Both the position numbers and the translations under genes were made by a program. Of a DNA stretch of 64,000 nt, positions 51,524 to 63,564 are shown piece after piece. The first letter of the stretch is position 1. Each line of letters begins with the position of its first letter. The notes under the pieces are model-generated. The model made no database searches, was not told where the DNA came from, and worked only from the letters and a program-made list of their open reading frames with translations. The stretch comes from Peltaster fructicola (taxonomy: Eukaryota; Ascomycota; Dothideomycetes): contig CP051141.1 in NCBI GenBank assembly GCA_001592805.2, positions 434,001 to 498,000 on the forward strand, read 5' to 3'.

Positions 51524-52609
51524 TCAGTTGATCTCAATGATACCTGGGCCGAACTTGGTGGCTGCAGCAACGGCCTCAGCACCTGAGAAAGGTCCTGCAG
51601 AGTTGGTGACAGCGACAAGGGTCAGGCCGTTCATGAGGTTGGTATCACCTGGGAACTGGGCCGAGAAAGAGACCAGGTCACCAGTCTTCTGCACGTTGGT
51701 CAAAGGAGTGGTGACTGGGGTGTTCTGCTGGTTGATGTACACGACGCTGAGGCCGTCGGTGGTGTCGTTGCTGTGGAAGCTGAAGTTCAATGTCTGGTCG
51801 GCCAATGTGATGTTGGCGGAGTCGACAGAGAGAGCTGGGAAGACTGCAACGTTGATGGTGTTGAGGTTGCCACACGAGCCGGGCACGACGAAGTCCTGAA
51901 GGAGGACAGACGCTGCGAATGGACCGGCAGCAGCGGTAAGGAATGGCAGTGCAGATGGGATCTTGCCGATCAGAGTTCGGAAGTATCCATCCTGCTCTCC
52001 CTCCTGGCCAACGATGGATGTGAGGAGACCAAGGAGCTCGGTGTCACGGTTGATGCCCAGGTTAAAGTCAACGCTCTGAAGCGTGCCGAGGACGACATCT
52101 GTGAAGGTAGACGCCAAGGCGATGGCATCATTGAATGTCGTGACTGGGAAGACATACTGACATGCCTGAATTGGAGCGACGTTGTTGGTAGCCAGGATAG
52201 CATTGGCTCCAAGTGCGTGCAGCTGCTCCTGAGCCTGAATGGCGTTCAGCTTCTTCAGGACAGACTGCTTGGAAGCATCGTCGACGAAGGCATAGCCAGG
52301 AACATTGTTGGTAATGTTGTTGATGAGAGCATTGAAGTATGCAACCTCGAAGATTTCGTTGAAGGCAACAATCTTGAAGGCCTCAGCTGAGTTGGCACTG
52401 ACATTGGCCGGCAAGCCTCCGTTTGGCAGTGTTCCCTGTGCAGTCCTCTGGATCTGAGTCAGGGCATCCGACGGGATGGCGACGTTTGGGAAGCCGTTGG
52501 CGAGTGGGAAAGTGAATGGAACCTGTCCTGAGTCTGGTCCGTAGCAGTCCTGCACTGGTGCAGCGGCAGCAAGGGCCGAGAGGCCGAGAAGGACAGCTGA
52601 TCCGAACAT
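51524..52609 (-). CDS. Secreted ferritin-like-domain protein, LsdA/Rds1-like
   Basis: A 361-residue intronless protein with a signal peptide (MFGSAVLLGLSALAAAAPV, likely cut after AAAAP). The ferritin-like four-helix domain spans about residues 35-240: IQRTAQGTLPNGG, FNEIFEVAYFNALINNI, AIQAQEQLHALGANAIL and SIVGQEGEQDGYFRTLIG. Glu/His positions in helices 2-4 could bind metal. A beta-rich C-terminal part with several N-glycosylation sequons (NITL, NFSF, NDTT) follows. In Aspergillus LsdA is expressed late in sexual development, and in fission yeast Rds1 responds to nutrient and stress; both are family statements. The biochemical role is unknown. C-rich third positions suggest high expression. 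Confidence 0.88.
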   Translation of the reverse strand: MFGSAVLLGLSALAAAAPVQDCYGPDSGQVPFTFPLANGFPNVAIPSDALTQIQRTAQGTLPNGGLPANVSANSAEAFKIVAFNEIFEVAYFNALINNITNNVPGYAFVDDASKQSVLKKLNAIQAQEQLHALGANAILATNNVAPIQACQYVFPVTTFNDAIALASTFTDVVLGTLQSVDFNLGINRDTELLGLLTSIVGQEGEQDGYFRTLIGKIPSALPFLTAAAGPFAASVLLQDFVVPGSCGNLNTINVAVFPALSVDSANITLADQTLNFSFHSNDTTDGLSVVYINQQNTPVTTPLTNVQKTGDLVSFSAQFPGDTNLMNGLTLVAVTNSAGPFSGAEAVAAATKFGPGIIEIN

Positions 52610-53234
52610 TATGTTTATGTAGTTGTAATAAGGTGTATTAAACGACAGTGAGAATAGGAAACGTCAACTGAAAAGAGAGAATAGCTGTTGGTTTTGAGAT
52701 AGCCACGGTCATGTCGGAATACTTATTCTTTTGCGGAAATGAGAAGTGACATCCGCTTGTTTTGCTGATTTTCCATGGAATGTGCTAAGATGCATGTCTG
52801 CTTGCGGAGGCAGAGGTTCACCATGTTGCTGGAGATATGGCGCTAGACCATTTACAGCAGCTGCTGCAGACTGAGGGACATTGTTATGTGTCAAGGCGCA
52901 TGCGGCGAGCTGCTATATTGCTTGCTCCACTCTGACTGAGCTCGATCGTCTTCAACATCAATCGTTCGTTGCTTGGGTAAGCTATGTCCTGAACCGAACC
53001 GACAACGTTTGGCTCCGCGGATGAAGTGACATCTCGAAGTGAGGGCCAGGTTGTCATGATGCTGCTTTGGATTTTGATCACCTGTTGCTTCTGCGCAGAT
53101 CAGGTGCCAGCGGAATGCGCACCAGTGGATCGACAAGTCCAGAGCGTGGTACTGTAGTCGATAACGCGGTGCCGCGGTGACAATGTCTGACCACCTATGA
53201 GGTGACCGCAGCTAATGATGAAGTAGCAATGAGC
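52610..53234. other. Intergenic, promoter of the LsdA-like gene
   Basis: Lies upstream of the ferritin-like gene (-) and downstream of UNC-45 (-). AT-rich patches near 52620-52645 and 52720-52735 may be core promoter. No gene is seen. Confidence 0.5.
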
Positions 53235-55698
53235 TCAAGCCAGCTTCTTGACCAGATCAGCTCCAGCGGCGAGCACATCTACACTTTTGGTTGCACTCAC
53301 TGCTGCAATGGCTGTGGTGATGCCATTCTCAGCTTTTACTTTCTCCGTCGCTGTTATGCCAACGTCTCCCGGTATGCTGATGCAATTTAGGACGCAGATG
53401 ATTCCACGGTGCCTGATATCGTCATGTGTATCTGCACACATTGAGAGCAGTATCTTGACTCCTCGCGAGATCCTGACGATTGCTGCGACCGCAGTGTCCC
53501 ATTCTGTCAGCATGGCAAGAGCACCGCCTGCAGCTCTTCTGGTGGCGAGGTCATCCACATCAGCCAGCGCAAGGAGTATGTGCAGTCGTCTGGCTGCCTG
53601 ATCAGAACCGTCGGCGAACTTGGCCACTCCAGATGGTGAGAGCATGAGGTTACAGACAAGCTCAGTGCTCGCGCGTTGAATGAGGCTGTTGGTTGAGAGC
53701 AACAGTTGGTCCTCGAGTGTTTCCCAGCTCCTGCGAAGGATGAGATCGCAAGCTGCACCATCGCTCATTGATGCTAGATTGGTCAACGCAAGTAGCGCTT
53801 CGAAAGTCGGTAACAAGTCGCGCTCTTCCTGCTCCTGGTCAAGCTTGAGAAGTGGCACAATGATACTGACCGCCGAAGTAGCAGGGAGAGCGGAGTTGAA
53901 GATAAGCTCAGGATTGACTGATATGAGCACTCGTGCTAGAGCGTGAGCGACTGTGCGCCGTGCAAGAGCTGAATCCTTGTGCTGCACTGATTCAAGTCGT
54001 GCATCAATCTGAAGCAATAGCTTGAGGCCACCTTCTTGCACTATCCTAGTGCGATGTTTCTGCTCTCGTGCTATTGAGTTGATGACCTTAGTAGCCAAGC
54101 TCAGAGTAGCAAAGGATCTCAGCTCTTTCAAAGATGCCACAAGGGCGGAAATGACTCCCATGTCGAGTAGTATCTTACATCTCGCACTGACCATGCCATT
54201 GTTGTCAAGTGGATCGTCAGGTACGGGCTTAGACGAGTTGGCGTATGCCTTGAGCTGAGACATCTTCTTCTGCTCCTCTGATCGTGCTGGACGATAGCCG
54301 GTGAGATTGTCCATGATCGTCAGAACACTTAGAGTATGCTGTCCTAGAGCAGCAATCAAGCGCGTGCGCAGCGCTGCATTCTTAGTCATCTGCTCCTTCA
54401 CAGAAGGCTTGAGACTACTGTAGGCGAGTCCTTCGATAGCAAGACTGCGGTTGGGCGGATCATGAAGCACTGCCTCGATCAATGCCTTGACCACAGCCGA
54501 GTCGATTTTGTCTCCTGACACTTTCGTCAACGTCAACGCAGCTGGAAGACGTAGCTCCTGTGCTCCTTGACTGGCCAGGTCTGTCAAGCTCGTCTGACAA
54601 TGTTTCGATATGGTCGCTCGGCAGGTTTTGTCGATGCATGCAGCACTTAGTAGGTCAAGAATAGCTCGCTGCATCGATGTAGAGCTGTGAAAAGTCAGCG
54701 AGTGGTGTATATTGTACATGGCTCAACACATACTCTGTAGCCACCTCTGTTACTCTTGGACTATGCAGCAAAGGCACAAGTCCCGGGACGAAGCCCTCTG
54801 TGAGTACTAGTTTCGCACACACGGCTGGTATGACCGGAAACAGTGCTGCAACTGCAGAGAACGCGAGGACTTGCTCGTTGGCATTCGCAGAAGCAGCATA
54901 ACTTACAACCAATCCTACGAAGATTGATTCAGCTTCATCTGGCTTGACTTCCAAAAGCTTCGTAGTGGCTAGCAGAGCTTGACCACGTAGCTGCTGAGGC
55001 TCATGAGCATCGAAGAGCGCGATCAAGCGCTTGAAGACCGTCTCGCCAGATGCGTCAGCGACAGCCGCTGGTGACAGTATCAATTGTCGAAGCATTAGCT
55101 CTGTCGATCGGCGGACGCCCATTGTTGAGCCTTCGAGCGCACTGAGCTTCTTATATACCGCTTGCTGCGACGACAACTGCGTCTTCTTATCAGACCATGC
55201 GCCATCATCGAAGAGTACCTGATATGCGGCTTTGGAAGCATCATCACTTGACTGTAGGAGCAATTTGAGGACGCTGTCAGGGTCGGTCGTTATACGTTGT
55301 GCAACAGCGTGGCGGACACGAGCCTGTCCATTGATCAGACGCACAACAATGTCTGACCATGGTTCTCGCGAAGTATCGTTCTGGAGTGCTGTGGTGAGAC
55401 ATTGAGCAGCGTCGCCCTCGCTCACAGCATTCTTCCTTGAGAGACTCTGCAATAACTTGGCCAGGACTTGCTCGCTTGATAACGACTCGTACTGCTTCAG
55501 AAGTTGAAGTACGTTGTCTTCTGCTGCAGATGAGAGTTGCAATTTACTCAAGGCTTCCTGCACTCTCTCATTGCCGGGATCGAGGCTTGACGCTTCTCGC
55601 AGGCTCTGCAATGCATCTCGAGGCTTGCCATGCTGAGTTTGCTCATCTGCTGCTACGAGCAGTGACTCTACTCGGTCGTTCGTGACATTTTGCGACAT
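53235..55698 (-). CDS. SHE4: UCS-domain myosin chaperone UNC-45/She4/Cro1
   Basis: Folds and stabilises myosin motor heads together with Hsp70/Hsp90; Cro1-type proteins are needed for actin-ring and septum formation. Two exons (55698-54734 and 54684-53235, intron 49 nt with GTATGT donor and CTGAC branch) give 804 residues (yeast She4: 789). The start MSQNVTNDRVESLLVAADEQ is the first ATG. A reduced TPR-like N-terminus (KPRDALQSLREASSLDPGNE) is followed by armadillo-type alpha repeats. The C-terminal UCS domain includes LSLATKVINSIAREQKHRTR, LKLLLQIDARLESVQ, AHALARVLISVNPELIF and RRAAGGALAMLTEWDTA. The second exon's frame runs open through the intron to another upstream ATG (54719), which would give a false shorter gene. 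Confidence 0.92.
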
Positions 55699-55951
55699 CA
55701 GCAGAATTACATCGGTGGTTATCTTCGAAGGATCTCGGAAGTGAGCTGAAGTGGCTGGAAGATCGGCGTTTGGGCGTCTGCTGATCACGTCGTCATGGGT
55801 TACAGTCACGAACAACACTCTACAACAACCACTATCGCTACACGTCTATCTCTACCAGTGCGGTTCAAAGTCGATACAATACCATGGGACCCACATAGGC
55901 TATCTCCGACGGTGCCCTTCAGCGATCAGCATTTCCACCCTTGAGCCGAGC
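55699..55951. promoter_or_regulatory. Divergent promoter between UNC-45/SHE4 and MCH1
   Basis: Only 253 bp separate the two start codons. The MCH1 frame is open across all of it but has no ATG before 55952. Confidence 0.5.
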
Positions 55952-57796
55952 ATGGCAGTGCGCAAGGATCGTCCAGGCAGTAGCAGTAGCAGTCGACACC
56001 GCAAGGCTCCATCGGCGCCTGGTGAGATCGACAAGCTCGATTACCATCCGGGAGGAAGACTGCTGCAGCCACATCCGGACGAGGAGCCACTGCCACGAAC
56101 AAGTCAAGAGACCAGCTATGCGGGCAGTTTCTTCGAGCATGTCGCAGAAGGAGTTGTGGACAAGGATAGGGCGAAGATGAGACAAGAAAGTGTGCGTTAT
56201 CTGAGCTTCGCATGGGCAATCATCAACTGCTTGTGTGCTGGGTCTATAACGGCGTACTCCTTGTACGCACCACTGTTCCAGAAGAGATTACATTACAGCC
56301 AGCTGCAAGTCAATGGAGTGTCGATCACGGCCGAGCTGGCAATGTACTTGCCAGTACCCATCTTTGGAGTCCTTTGCGATCGGTATGGACCTGGGCCTTG
56401 TTCGGTGCTGTCCGGCATCCTGTTCGGGGTTGGATATGTCTTGGCAGCCTTCACGTATCGCAGTGGACCAGCACCTGCAGTCGGTGGAGAAGGCTGGCCG
56501 TATGCTGTCATGATCTTATCATTTATTCCTATCGGCATGGCTACAAGCTGCATGTACCTTGCTGCGGTCACCACATGCGCGAAGAACTTTGGACGAGGCA
56601 AGTTCAAAGGATTGGCACTGGCGATACCAATAGCATCATTCGGTCTCTCAGGAATGTGGCAGTCTCAAGTGGGTACGAATCTGCTATACGAGATCAGGCC
56701 TGACGGGTCGAAAGGGCCTGTCGATGTCTTCAGATACTTCATATTCCTGGGCGGCCTCTTCTGCGTGGTAGGCGTTATAGGATTCTTCACATTGAAAATC
56801 GTGGGCGAGGACGAACTAATCGACGAGGCCGTCGAAGAACTCGAGCAGAGTGGACTTCTGTCCGAGAGCGAGTTTTACAGGCGCGGCAACACTACCAGCT
56901 ATGGTACGATAGATGAGGAAGCCATGGATGATGATGCTCTAAGCAAGAGCCATCTACTACAGAAAGACGAAGAGCGCCGCAAGAAGACATGGCTCTTGAA
57001 CGAAGAGACGCGCCGATTTCTGGGTGATCACAACATGTGGCTTCTAGCCGCAGGCTTCTTCATGGTTACCGGGCCAGGTGAAGCCTTCATCAACAACCTA
57101 GGCACGATCATCGATACTCTGTACACGCCTGACCAGCTCCCTGCGGGCGGCAACCCTACCGATGCAACAACACACATCTCCATTGTAGCCATAACGTCTA
57201 CAGTGGCGCGTATCCTCACTGGCACCCTGACAGATCTTTTTGCGCCAACCACTCCACAGCACCAACATCGCAGAGGACCAAATAGCTTGGCAAACTCGCT
57301 TGCGTCGTTGACCGAAGTGCAACAGCCGAGACGTTTCGAGCTCAGCCGAATGGTGTTCTTGATCGCCTTCTCAGTGCTATGCTCGATTGGACAACTCATA
57401 CTGGCCACCGGTGTAGTTCAGACTCGTGCTGAATTGTTCTGGCTTGTCAGTGCAAGCATTGGTGCTGGCTACGGTGCGATCTTTTCTCTGACGCCGATCA
57501 TTATATCAGTAGTCTATGGCGTCGAGAACTTCGGCACGAATTGGGGCATTGTGGCTACAGTGCCTGCAATCTCAGCGACGATATGGGGCCTCATATACTC
57601 TGGAGTGTATCAGAAAGCCGCAAGCGCAGCCTCAGCTATACTCACGGCTACGGAAAGCGATGCTCTCTGCTATGGCAGTAGATGCTACGCTCCGACCTTC
57701 TGGGCTATGGCCGTGAGTGTTTGGATTGCATGTGCGTTATGGTTGTTTGCATGGCGAGGTCCAGATGGCTGGTTACGACGAGGCATTGCAGTATAG
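55952..57796 (+). CDS. MCH1: MFS transporter Mch1 (monocarboxylate-transporter-like, nodulin-like fold)
   Basis: A 614-residue vacuolar-type major-facilitator protein with about 12 membrane helices. The N-terminal cytosolic region is Ser/Arg-rich. Helix 1 onward reads LSFAWAIINCLCAGSITAYS, LYAPLFQKRLHYSQLQVN, AELAMYLPVPIFGVLCDRYG, YVLAAFTYRSGPAP, AVTTCAKNFGRGKFKG and FGLSGMWQSQVGT. These are hallmarks of fungal Mch1 rather than of mammalian MCTs. A long charged central loop (residues about 300-385) precedes the second half (NMWLLAAGFFMVTGPGEAFI, VENFGTNWGIV). Yeast Mch1 does not carry monocarboxylates and its substrate is unsettled. The start is the first in-frame ATG. No intron. Confidence 0.95.
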   Translation: MAVRKDRPGSSSSSRHRKAPSAPGEIDKLDYHPGGRLLQPHPDEEPLPRTSQETSYAGSFFEHVAEGVVDKDRAKMRQESVRYLSFAWAIINCLCAGSITAYSLYAPLFQKRLHYSQLQVNGVSITAELAMYLPVPIFGVLCDRYGPGPCSVLSGILFGVGYVLAAFTYRSGPAPAVGGEGWPYAVMILSFIPIGMATSCMYLAAVTTCAKNFGRGKFKGLALAIPIASFGLSGMWQSQVGTNLLYEIRPDGSKGPVDVFRYFIFLGGLFCVVGVIGFFTLKIVGEDELIDEAVEELEQSGLLSESEFYRRGNTTSYGTIDEEAMDDDALSKSHLLQKDEERRKKTWLLNEETRRFLGDHNMWLLAAGFFMVTGPGEAFINNLGTIIDTLYTPDQLPAGGNPTDATTHISIVAITSTVARILTGTLTDLFAPTTPQHQHRRGPNSLANSLASLTEVQQPRRFELSRMVFLIAFSVLCSIGQLILATGVVQTRAELFWLVSASIGAGYGAIFSLTPIIISVVYGVENFGTNWGIVATVPAISATIWGLIYSGVYQKAASAASAILTATESDALCYGSRCYAPTFWAMAVSVWIACALWLFAWRGPDGWLRRGIAV

Positions 57797-57968
57797 CGAC
57801 TCCATGAATGTCAACTGACATGATTAGAAAGCAAATCAGATACCTGAGACCATCGCTATCTGTATTTCGTGACAACACATCCTGCCAACGCCATGCTAAT
57901 CCTTTGAGAACGCCAATATGTCAGTATCGTGACAAGCCGGTCAGGGCCATTCCTCTATCACCACCAAA

Positions 57969-60900
57969 TCAGAAGCTGACTTCGCCTGGATCCTCCATGA
58001 CATTCTCAGACCATCCCTTTGGTGTGACAGCACTACTGATACCACGCTGATCAATGGCCATACCTTCTCCCTCCCTCTCAACATGCTTCTGATAGTACAA
58101 CTCCTCCCACAACTTCTGAAAGTACAGTCGTAAAGTCCTCAGACCTCTGAGGTATCCTCTGTCGACATCATCCGGATGGTGAGGAGGGCATGGCTTACTG
58201 CGAACGGCTTCAGCCTTCTCTGCCGTGACGCAATTTGCAAAGTCGACAATCTTCAACTTGATATCGAGATATGGTGTTGCGTTCCGTCGAGTGCCTGGCG
58301 GTGCCTCACGCAGCTTGCCATGCTCGTCAGCATCGCCACGATCGTAGATCATAAGCAGACTGCTTGCATACAATCTGTAGGCCGGGAGTCCTCGTATGAT
58401 TCTATGCAGATTATCGATCTTCTCAAGCACGGAAGGGATGTGCTTGAGCGCCTGTGCATGTCCAATGCCATCGAAGAAGAACCGCTTGAGTGCTTCTCGG
58501 AAGTCTTTGCCTGCAGTGATATCCCTGCCTTGGTACTTGTCCCAAAACATGTACTTCTGCTCTTTGACGTTGTAGACCTGCATGCCGCAGATGCGGACAC
58601 CCAATTCGCGTGAGGTAGTCATCTTACACTTCCTACGTTGAGACTTCTGTTTAGCCTCGTTCGCTTCGACGCCATATTGGCGAGTGCCCATCTTGAGGTC
58701 CAGTACACAGGGCTTTTGCATGCCAGCCGTGAGGTCTTCAAGCAAGAGAAAGTGCTCTACTCGCTCATCATGCTGCACCAATGATGCTTCCGGATTGCGA
58801 GGTTCTGGGTCGACTGGATCGAAAGCCTCCGCGATTGAAGGCCGCAGCGGCGTGGTCGGCGCATATTGTTTAGTCGAGTCCTCTTTATAGCTGTCGACTT
58901 GGTCTTGCTTGGGATCATCCATAGTAAAGACATCATCCTCTGTGTCCGCACGATATGCATCGTCGTCGTAGAACTCGAGATCACCACGGTTACCTTCCAT
59001 GGTCTTAGGTTTCCTGAGTAATCCACCGCCACTATGCCGCCTCCGACGATGTCGCGCGCTGTCAGTGCCGAGAGCCTGCATCTCTACATCAGATGGATCG
59101 GCACTCTTGCTTAGACCGGCAGCAGCCTCTTGCACCATTTGCTCTAGGTCGTTGCTGATAACCTCTGTGTCCTGCGCTTGTCGAAGCTTGAACTGGTTCT
59201 GCATCGCAAGTCGACGGGTTGATGGCTCCTTCGAGCCCTCTCCGTCCATGACTTCACTTGCGCTATAGTGTCTGTGCAGAGTTGACATCTCCTCATGTAC
59301 ACTGCGAGGTACGCCCCGTAGTGATCTGCTTGGTTGCGCCTTATCTCGTCGATCGGAACGATGAATTGTCGGAGGCGAGAACACATCACGCAAGACTTGT
59401 TCTTGTAGTTCTTTGTTGACTGTTGTGTATCCCCAACTTGAGTATTGCTTCAACGGCGGTCGTGGACCGAATGTCAAGCTTTCCGTAGGCGATCTAGGTA
59501 ACGGCGAGGTGCTGCTCTTCATAAAGTCTGGTGTGACCGATCGAGGAGGGAAGATGTCTTGAGTGAGATGGCGGTTGTTCTGTAGGACGACCTCTGGAAT
59601 GTCGTTGGGTGTCTTCTGAGAATGGCTGACAATTCGAGGCGCTGTCTTTGGTGAACCACGTTGTTCTGTCTCTGTGGCATTTGCGTCCGGCTCACGCACA
59701 TCATCTTGTGTGCTGGTCTGTTTCCGCTTGGTTTTGTCTTTGCGGTAAGTCACATTGAGCACGCCGATATAACGTGGCATGAAGTTGAGCAAGCTGCGGT
59801 GATTTGCCTCGACTGTCTCGTAGAACTTGTTCTCCTTACTGTTCAGCTGCTTACACACTGCCTGACGAGAGAAGCGATACATGGTAGTGTGTCCTCCTAC
59901 TTGATGCTTGTATGGCTTGAGTGCCACTGCCAGGACAGGTGCGCGTGCTGTTGCAGGATCCCACGGTGCAGCAATCTTGTTCGTGGGAGTCGCATTGGGA
60001 GTGTGATCTGCAGTCGGTGTTTGATCTGACTCTTGTACGTCAGACGCTTCGGACTCATACTCAGAATCAGACAGTATGCGGTCAAGTTGAACAGATGCAC
60101 GGCGCTGAGCGGCAAGATCTGTCGGTGAAGTGGCACCAGTCAAAGTCACATCCCCTTGCAGACAATCACTCACATCATCAAGACGCAGAGCAATCTTGAC
60201 ATCGTCGTGCTTTGTGCTTCTATTCTCCTTGGAGGTGTCTGGGATGCGGTGGTGATGTGTAGAGCCATCAGTCGGAGAGTCGCCCACAACGATTCCTTGA
60301 TGTGGAAAGTATGTAGCCGAAGCGATGTGTTCTCTATCGGAATCACTCTCGCCATCGCCCCGACGTTCGTGTCGTGATTGTGGACGCTCGACGTCCTGCA
60401 ATGTGATCTTCCGTGCGGTTCCAGGCGCAAGCTGATGATGATTTCGTATGTCTTCCAGCAGCTCAAGGGGCATATTCTTGTTTCTGTCAGACCGGTCGTC
60501 CATCTCTCGTTGTCTCGCTCGTGGAGTCAACTGTGTTAGATCGTGCAGATCGTGCTCCTTCTCCTGATCTTTTCGGTGTCGTTTCTCTTCTGCTTCATTT
60601 TCCTTGAACAAGCCGAGATAGTGACTTGCTTTGCGACTCCTGACGTTTGCCATTTGATCTGGCTGTGGCAATTGCGCATCGATGACACTGCCCAAGCCAT
60701 TGTCCGTCTTTGCCTGTGTCCTTTGCGACTCTGCGATTGTCAAGCCATCCAATTTTGCCTTTCCTTTTCGCCATGAACGATACTGCTGTCTTTCTGTGCT
60801 GTCCGTGATGTCATCGATGAAACTCGCTCGGCGAGGTGGTGAAGATGTAGCTTCGGGTGGCATAGTCTTTGTGATAAGCGCGTCATCGGAGAGAGTTCGT

Positions 60901-61529
60901 ACAGGTTCGAAGTTTGTGAGCGCGCTGACTTCGGGTAGGTCGTACAGAGAGCGTCTTTGATATTGTAAGGGTAGACTTGACCTGCTCGGACGTCGAAAGA
61001 GTGATCGATATGACTGATCCTTGCCCATTGACATGCTGTTCAAGAACTCGTACACTGGTGACTGCTCGACAACCACGCTAGATTGCACGGCGGAAACAGC
61101 CATGATACTCGGGAGTGACTCCTGCCTGCCAGAAGTGAATGCGGGTCGAGAAGCAAGAGTTACATTCAAGGCCGGAGATTCGCTCTGACTATAATTGGTC
61201 GCGAAAATGCTGTCCCTCTCGGACAACTTTGGAAGCACAGCATCTTGTAGAGATCTTCCAGCAGCGATGGCGTCTTGTACAGCAGGTGTATAATCAGAGT
61301 TCGCAGGGGCAGATCGAGATGTGAGCAAGGAGGAAGAAGCGGTATAGGGTCGACGATAGAGGTGCTCAGAGCGTCGCTGGAAGGTAGGGTCAGATGAATC
61401 AGTAGCTCCAGACACTGACGTTGCCTCTGACACTTCCGGCAGTGCTTCGATTGGTAGAGGCGCCTCGTGAGTGCAAGCTGAGCGCTGGGTGGTCTGCCCG
61501 AATCGCGCCCTCGCTCTGCCGGATGACAT
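57969..61529 (-). CDS. KCS1: Inositol hexakisphosphate kinase Kcs1
   Basis: Makes the pyrophosphate InsP7 from InsP6, a signal in phosphate, energy and telomere control. It is 1,186 residues and intronless, starting [20 protein letters not shown] at the first in-frame ATG. Roughly 600 N-terminal residues are Ser-rich and disordered, with phosphorylation-type sites. A conserved strand reads [19 protein letters not shown] and [15 protein letters not shown]. The kinase part has the IPK-family PxxxDxKxG motif as [14 protein letters not shown] (near 940), then [12 protein letters not shown] and the metal-binding [10 protein letters not shown] fungal-specific insert with many Asp/Ser residues lies between strand and catalytic core. 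Yeast Kcs1 is 1,050 residues, so the extra length is N-terminal. It is divergent from the PhyH gene. Confidence 0.95.
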   Translation of the reverse strand: MSSGRARARFGQTTQRSACTHEAPLPIEALPEVSEATSVSGATDSSDPTFQRRSEHLYRRPYTASSSLLTSRSAPANSDYTPAVQDAIAAGRSLQDAVLPKLSERDSIFATNYSQSESPALNVTLASRPAFTSGRQESLPSIMAVSAVQSSVVVEQSPVYEFLNSMSMGKDQSYRSLFRRPSRSSLPLQYQRRSLYDLPEVSALTNFEPVRTLSDDALITKTMPPEATSSPPRRASFIDDITDSTERQQYRSWRKGKAKLDGLTIAESQRTQAKTDNGLGSVIDAQLPQPDQMANVRSRKASHYLGLFKENEAEEKRHRKDQEKEHDLHDLTQLTPRARQREMDDRSDRNKNMPLELLEDIRNHHQLAPGTARKITLQDVERPQSRHERRGDGESDSDREHIASATYFPHQGIVVGDSPTDGSTHHHRIPDTSKENRSTKHDDVKIALRLDDVSDCLQGDVTLTGATSPTDLAAQRRASVQLDRILSDSEYESEASDVQESDQTPTADHTPNATPTNKIAAPWDPATARAPVLAVALKPYKHQVGGHTTMYRFSRQAVCKQLNSKENKFYETVEANHRSLLNFMPRYIGVLNVTYRKDKTKRKQTSTQDDVREPDANATETEQRGSPKTAPRIVSHSQKTPNDIPEVVLQNNRHLTQDIFPPRSVTPDFMKSSTSPLPRSPTESLTFGPRPPLKQYSSWGYTTVNKELQEQVLRDVFSPPTIHRSDRRDKAQPSRSLRGVPRSVHEEMSTLHRHYSASEVMDGEGSKEPSTRRLAMQNQFKLRQAQDTEVISNDLEQMVQEAAAGLSKSADPSDVEMQALGTDSARHRRRRHSGGGLLRKPKTMEGNRGDLEFYDDDAYRADTEDDVFTMDDPKQDQVDSYKEDSTKQYAPTTPLRPSIAEAFDPVDPEPRNPEASLVQHDERVEHFLLLEDLTAGMQKPCVLDLKMGTRQYGVEANEAKQKSQRRKCKMTTSRELGVRICGMQVYNVKEQKYMFWDKYQGRDITAGKDFREALKRFFFDGIGHAQALKHIPSVLEKIDNLHRIIRGLPAYRLYASSLLMIYDRGDADEHGKLREAPPGTRRNATPYLDIKLKIVDFANCVTAEKAEAVRSKPCPPHHPDDVDRGYLRGLRTLRLYFQKLWEELYYQKHVEREGEGMAIDQRGISSAVTPKGWSENVMEDPGEVSF

Positions 61530-62687
61530 GGAGATGTAACATTGGGCCAATTGCTCGCCGCGGTAGGGCTGTATGCCGAGCCGTTTCGTTCGGGGAGCGT
61601 CTTTGCAGTCGAGGTAGCCTTCGTCGCTATTGCTGTTTGTGGCCGGCAGTAAGAAAATGTTCCCACTTGGCTGTTTTCCACGCGCGATCTTGGTGCAACG
61701 GCAGGAATGGGCCCTAATACCGCCAGCAAGGTACAGGGTGAACGAGATATGCACGGTGTACAGACGCTGCCACGTTTTGGCCAGAGAAATGTGAATGGAT
61801 AGGTGCTTGACACGAGTCGAAGGTGAGTTATCTCATAGGTAGAAATGACGATTGCATACATGTCAGAAGCCGTTAGCGCCAAAGTCGTTCCAGGGCCATC
61901 GACCACCACCATTGAGCCAGGTTCATTCATCTCTACAGCTATTCTGAGATGCAGGTGCATTGAACTGTGAGTGGACAAGCCAAGTCAAGCACACCGCTCA
62001 GGTCGTAGCACTCATGTCTACGGATGTAAGCCCAGATGTTAGGAGAAGAGTGACGCACAGCGCAGAGACGTGAACATGAGTTTCAAAGCTTTGGAGATAT
62101 CGGCGATGATGACTATGCCCTCCAGCTCTCCTGACTGCTTGCATCTCCTACCGACCTGGTACCTGGTTGATGCCAATTGAAGAGCCGGGCCCATTCCACA
62201 TGCCAACATCATTCTGACGGACTGTGTGGACACCTCCCTAGACAAAGCCTCGCAAGCAGGTAAATTGTATTTGCCACATTGTAGCATGCACCGTGCACTT
62301 GGCCAGTAGTACATGTCCTGAATAGACTTGATACAACTGTCTCGTGCGATGTGCCAAGGAACGAGGTGGATGATCGCATCCTTACCGCGATCCTCAATGG
62401 GATTATTGTAGAATATACTCTGACGTTGTTGAAGCTTACCACTTACAACTTCACCTGCTGACTACAGACGACTCGGGAGACGAGGAGATGTAGTGTCAGA
62501 TAGCCGCCATGCCCGACCAGCCTTACTGACGGTTCATGCAGGTCGAATCAGTTGGATATGTGGACGGATAAATGTTCTGCTAAGGACATGTAGATCGTTT
62601 CGCGCCATTCGCCGACTCAGTCATATGCTCTCGACTTCTCCACCTTGAAGATGACATGCCTTCTGAAGCGTCACTTCACCACAAGAC
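61530..62687. promoter_or_regulatory. 1.16-kb divergent upstream region of KCS1 and the PhyH-like gene
   Basis: Upstream of two divergent genes. The KCS1 frame is open to about 61754 without an ATG, which may be 5' leader. The remaining part shows no coding frame or repeat that I can support. Confidence 0.5.
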
Positions 62688-63563
62688 ATGGATGCCTCAG
62701 CATACGCACATCTACGTGAGCAATTGCATCGAGACGGCTTCTTCATTGTGCCGTCATTTCTAAGCCCTGACGAACTCTCCACTCTTCGTGCAGTAGCCAC
62801 GAAAAGCACAGCTCGAGCTCGCGATGGCTCATGGCCTCACATACGGACACTACCGAAGCAATTCCCACCGTGGCCTGCAGATCCCAGCAATGGCATATGG
62901 GGAGTCCAACACCTCTTGCATCCAGAAATGAATGATCGAGATGTCTACGCAGCCAGCTACTTCCATCCCGGCATAGTCAGCACAGTCTCTGGTCTGCTCG
63001 AGTGTCCGCAAGAGGAACTCGTAATGGAACTGTACAATATGCTGGTAAGACCCGACACCAATTTTGCGCTGCGATGGCATCGAGATGATGTCAAGCCTGA
63101 AGCTACCGCAGATGAGGAACGACGGAGACTTGAGGAGCCTATACTGCACGCTCAATGGAATCTAGCATTATTCGACGATGCATCCCTAGTGGTCGTCCCG
63201 GGCTCACACAGAAGAGCACGTACGGATATGGAGCGTAGCGCTGATCCATACGAGGATGACATGCCAGGTCAGAAGATCGTGCAACTCAAAGCTGGCGACC
63301 TGATGTTCTACAACAACAACATCCTACACAGAGGCGTCTACGACTCACGGGTCGAGCGAATGACTCTACACGGCTCGATGGGTATGAGAGCCGCGGATCC
63401 AGACCGAGCCAGGAATATCTTACAACACGGCATTGGAACCTGGGCAGCTCGTTGCGACTTTAGCAAGCTGTCAGCGCCCATGTCTAGTACTGCTACCCGC
63501 ATGCAGAGCGCTTTGCTTGAGATGGGTGGTGGCGCAGAGCTTGGATTCTGTCAAACAGACTAG
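62688..63563 (+). CDS. Phytanoyl-CoA dioxygenase (PhyH) family protein
   Basis: A 291-residue Fe(II)/2-oxoglutarate-dependent oxygenase-fold protein, intronless. The start MDASAYAHLREQLHRDGFFI leads straight into the PhyH opening (FIVPSFLSPDEL). The metal triad is visible as the HxD in FALRWHRDDVKPE and the distal His in NNILHRGVYDSR; the Arg in that stretch or in VERMTLHGSMG may bind 2-oxoglutarate. VVVPGSHRRART is the conserved Gly-Ser-His strand. The substrate is unknown: fungal members act on many small molecules. Its TAG (63561-63563) is one base away from the convergent Vps45 stop codon. Confidence 0.93.
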   Translation: MDASAYAHLREQLHRDGFFIVPSFLSPDELSTLRAVATKSTARARDGSWPHIRTLPKQFPPWPADPSNGIWGVQHLLHPEMNDRDVYAASYFHPGIVSTVSGLLECPQEELVMELYNMLVRPDTNFALRWHRDDVKPEATADEERRRLEEPILHAQWNLALFDDASLVVVPGSHRRARTDMERSADPYEDDMPGQKIVQLKAGDLMFYNNNILHRGVYDSRVERMTLHGSMGMRAADPDRARNILQHGIGTWAARCDFSKLSAPMSSTATRMQSALLEMGGGAELGFCQTD

Positions 63564-63564
63564 C

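Noticed and set aside
53235-54719. Separate 494-residue gene in the UNC-45 region
   Set aside because: Its first residues come from the intron. Splicing at 54734/54684 joins it in frame to the N-terminal half of one UNC-45/She4 protein.
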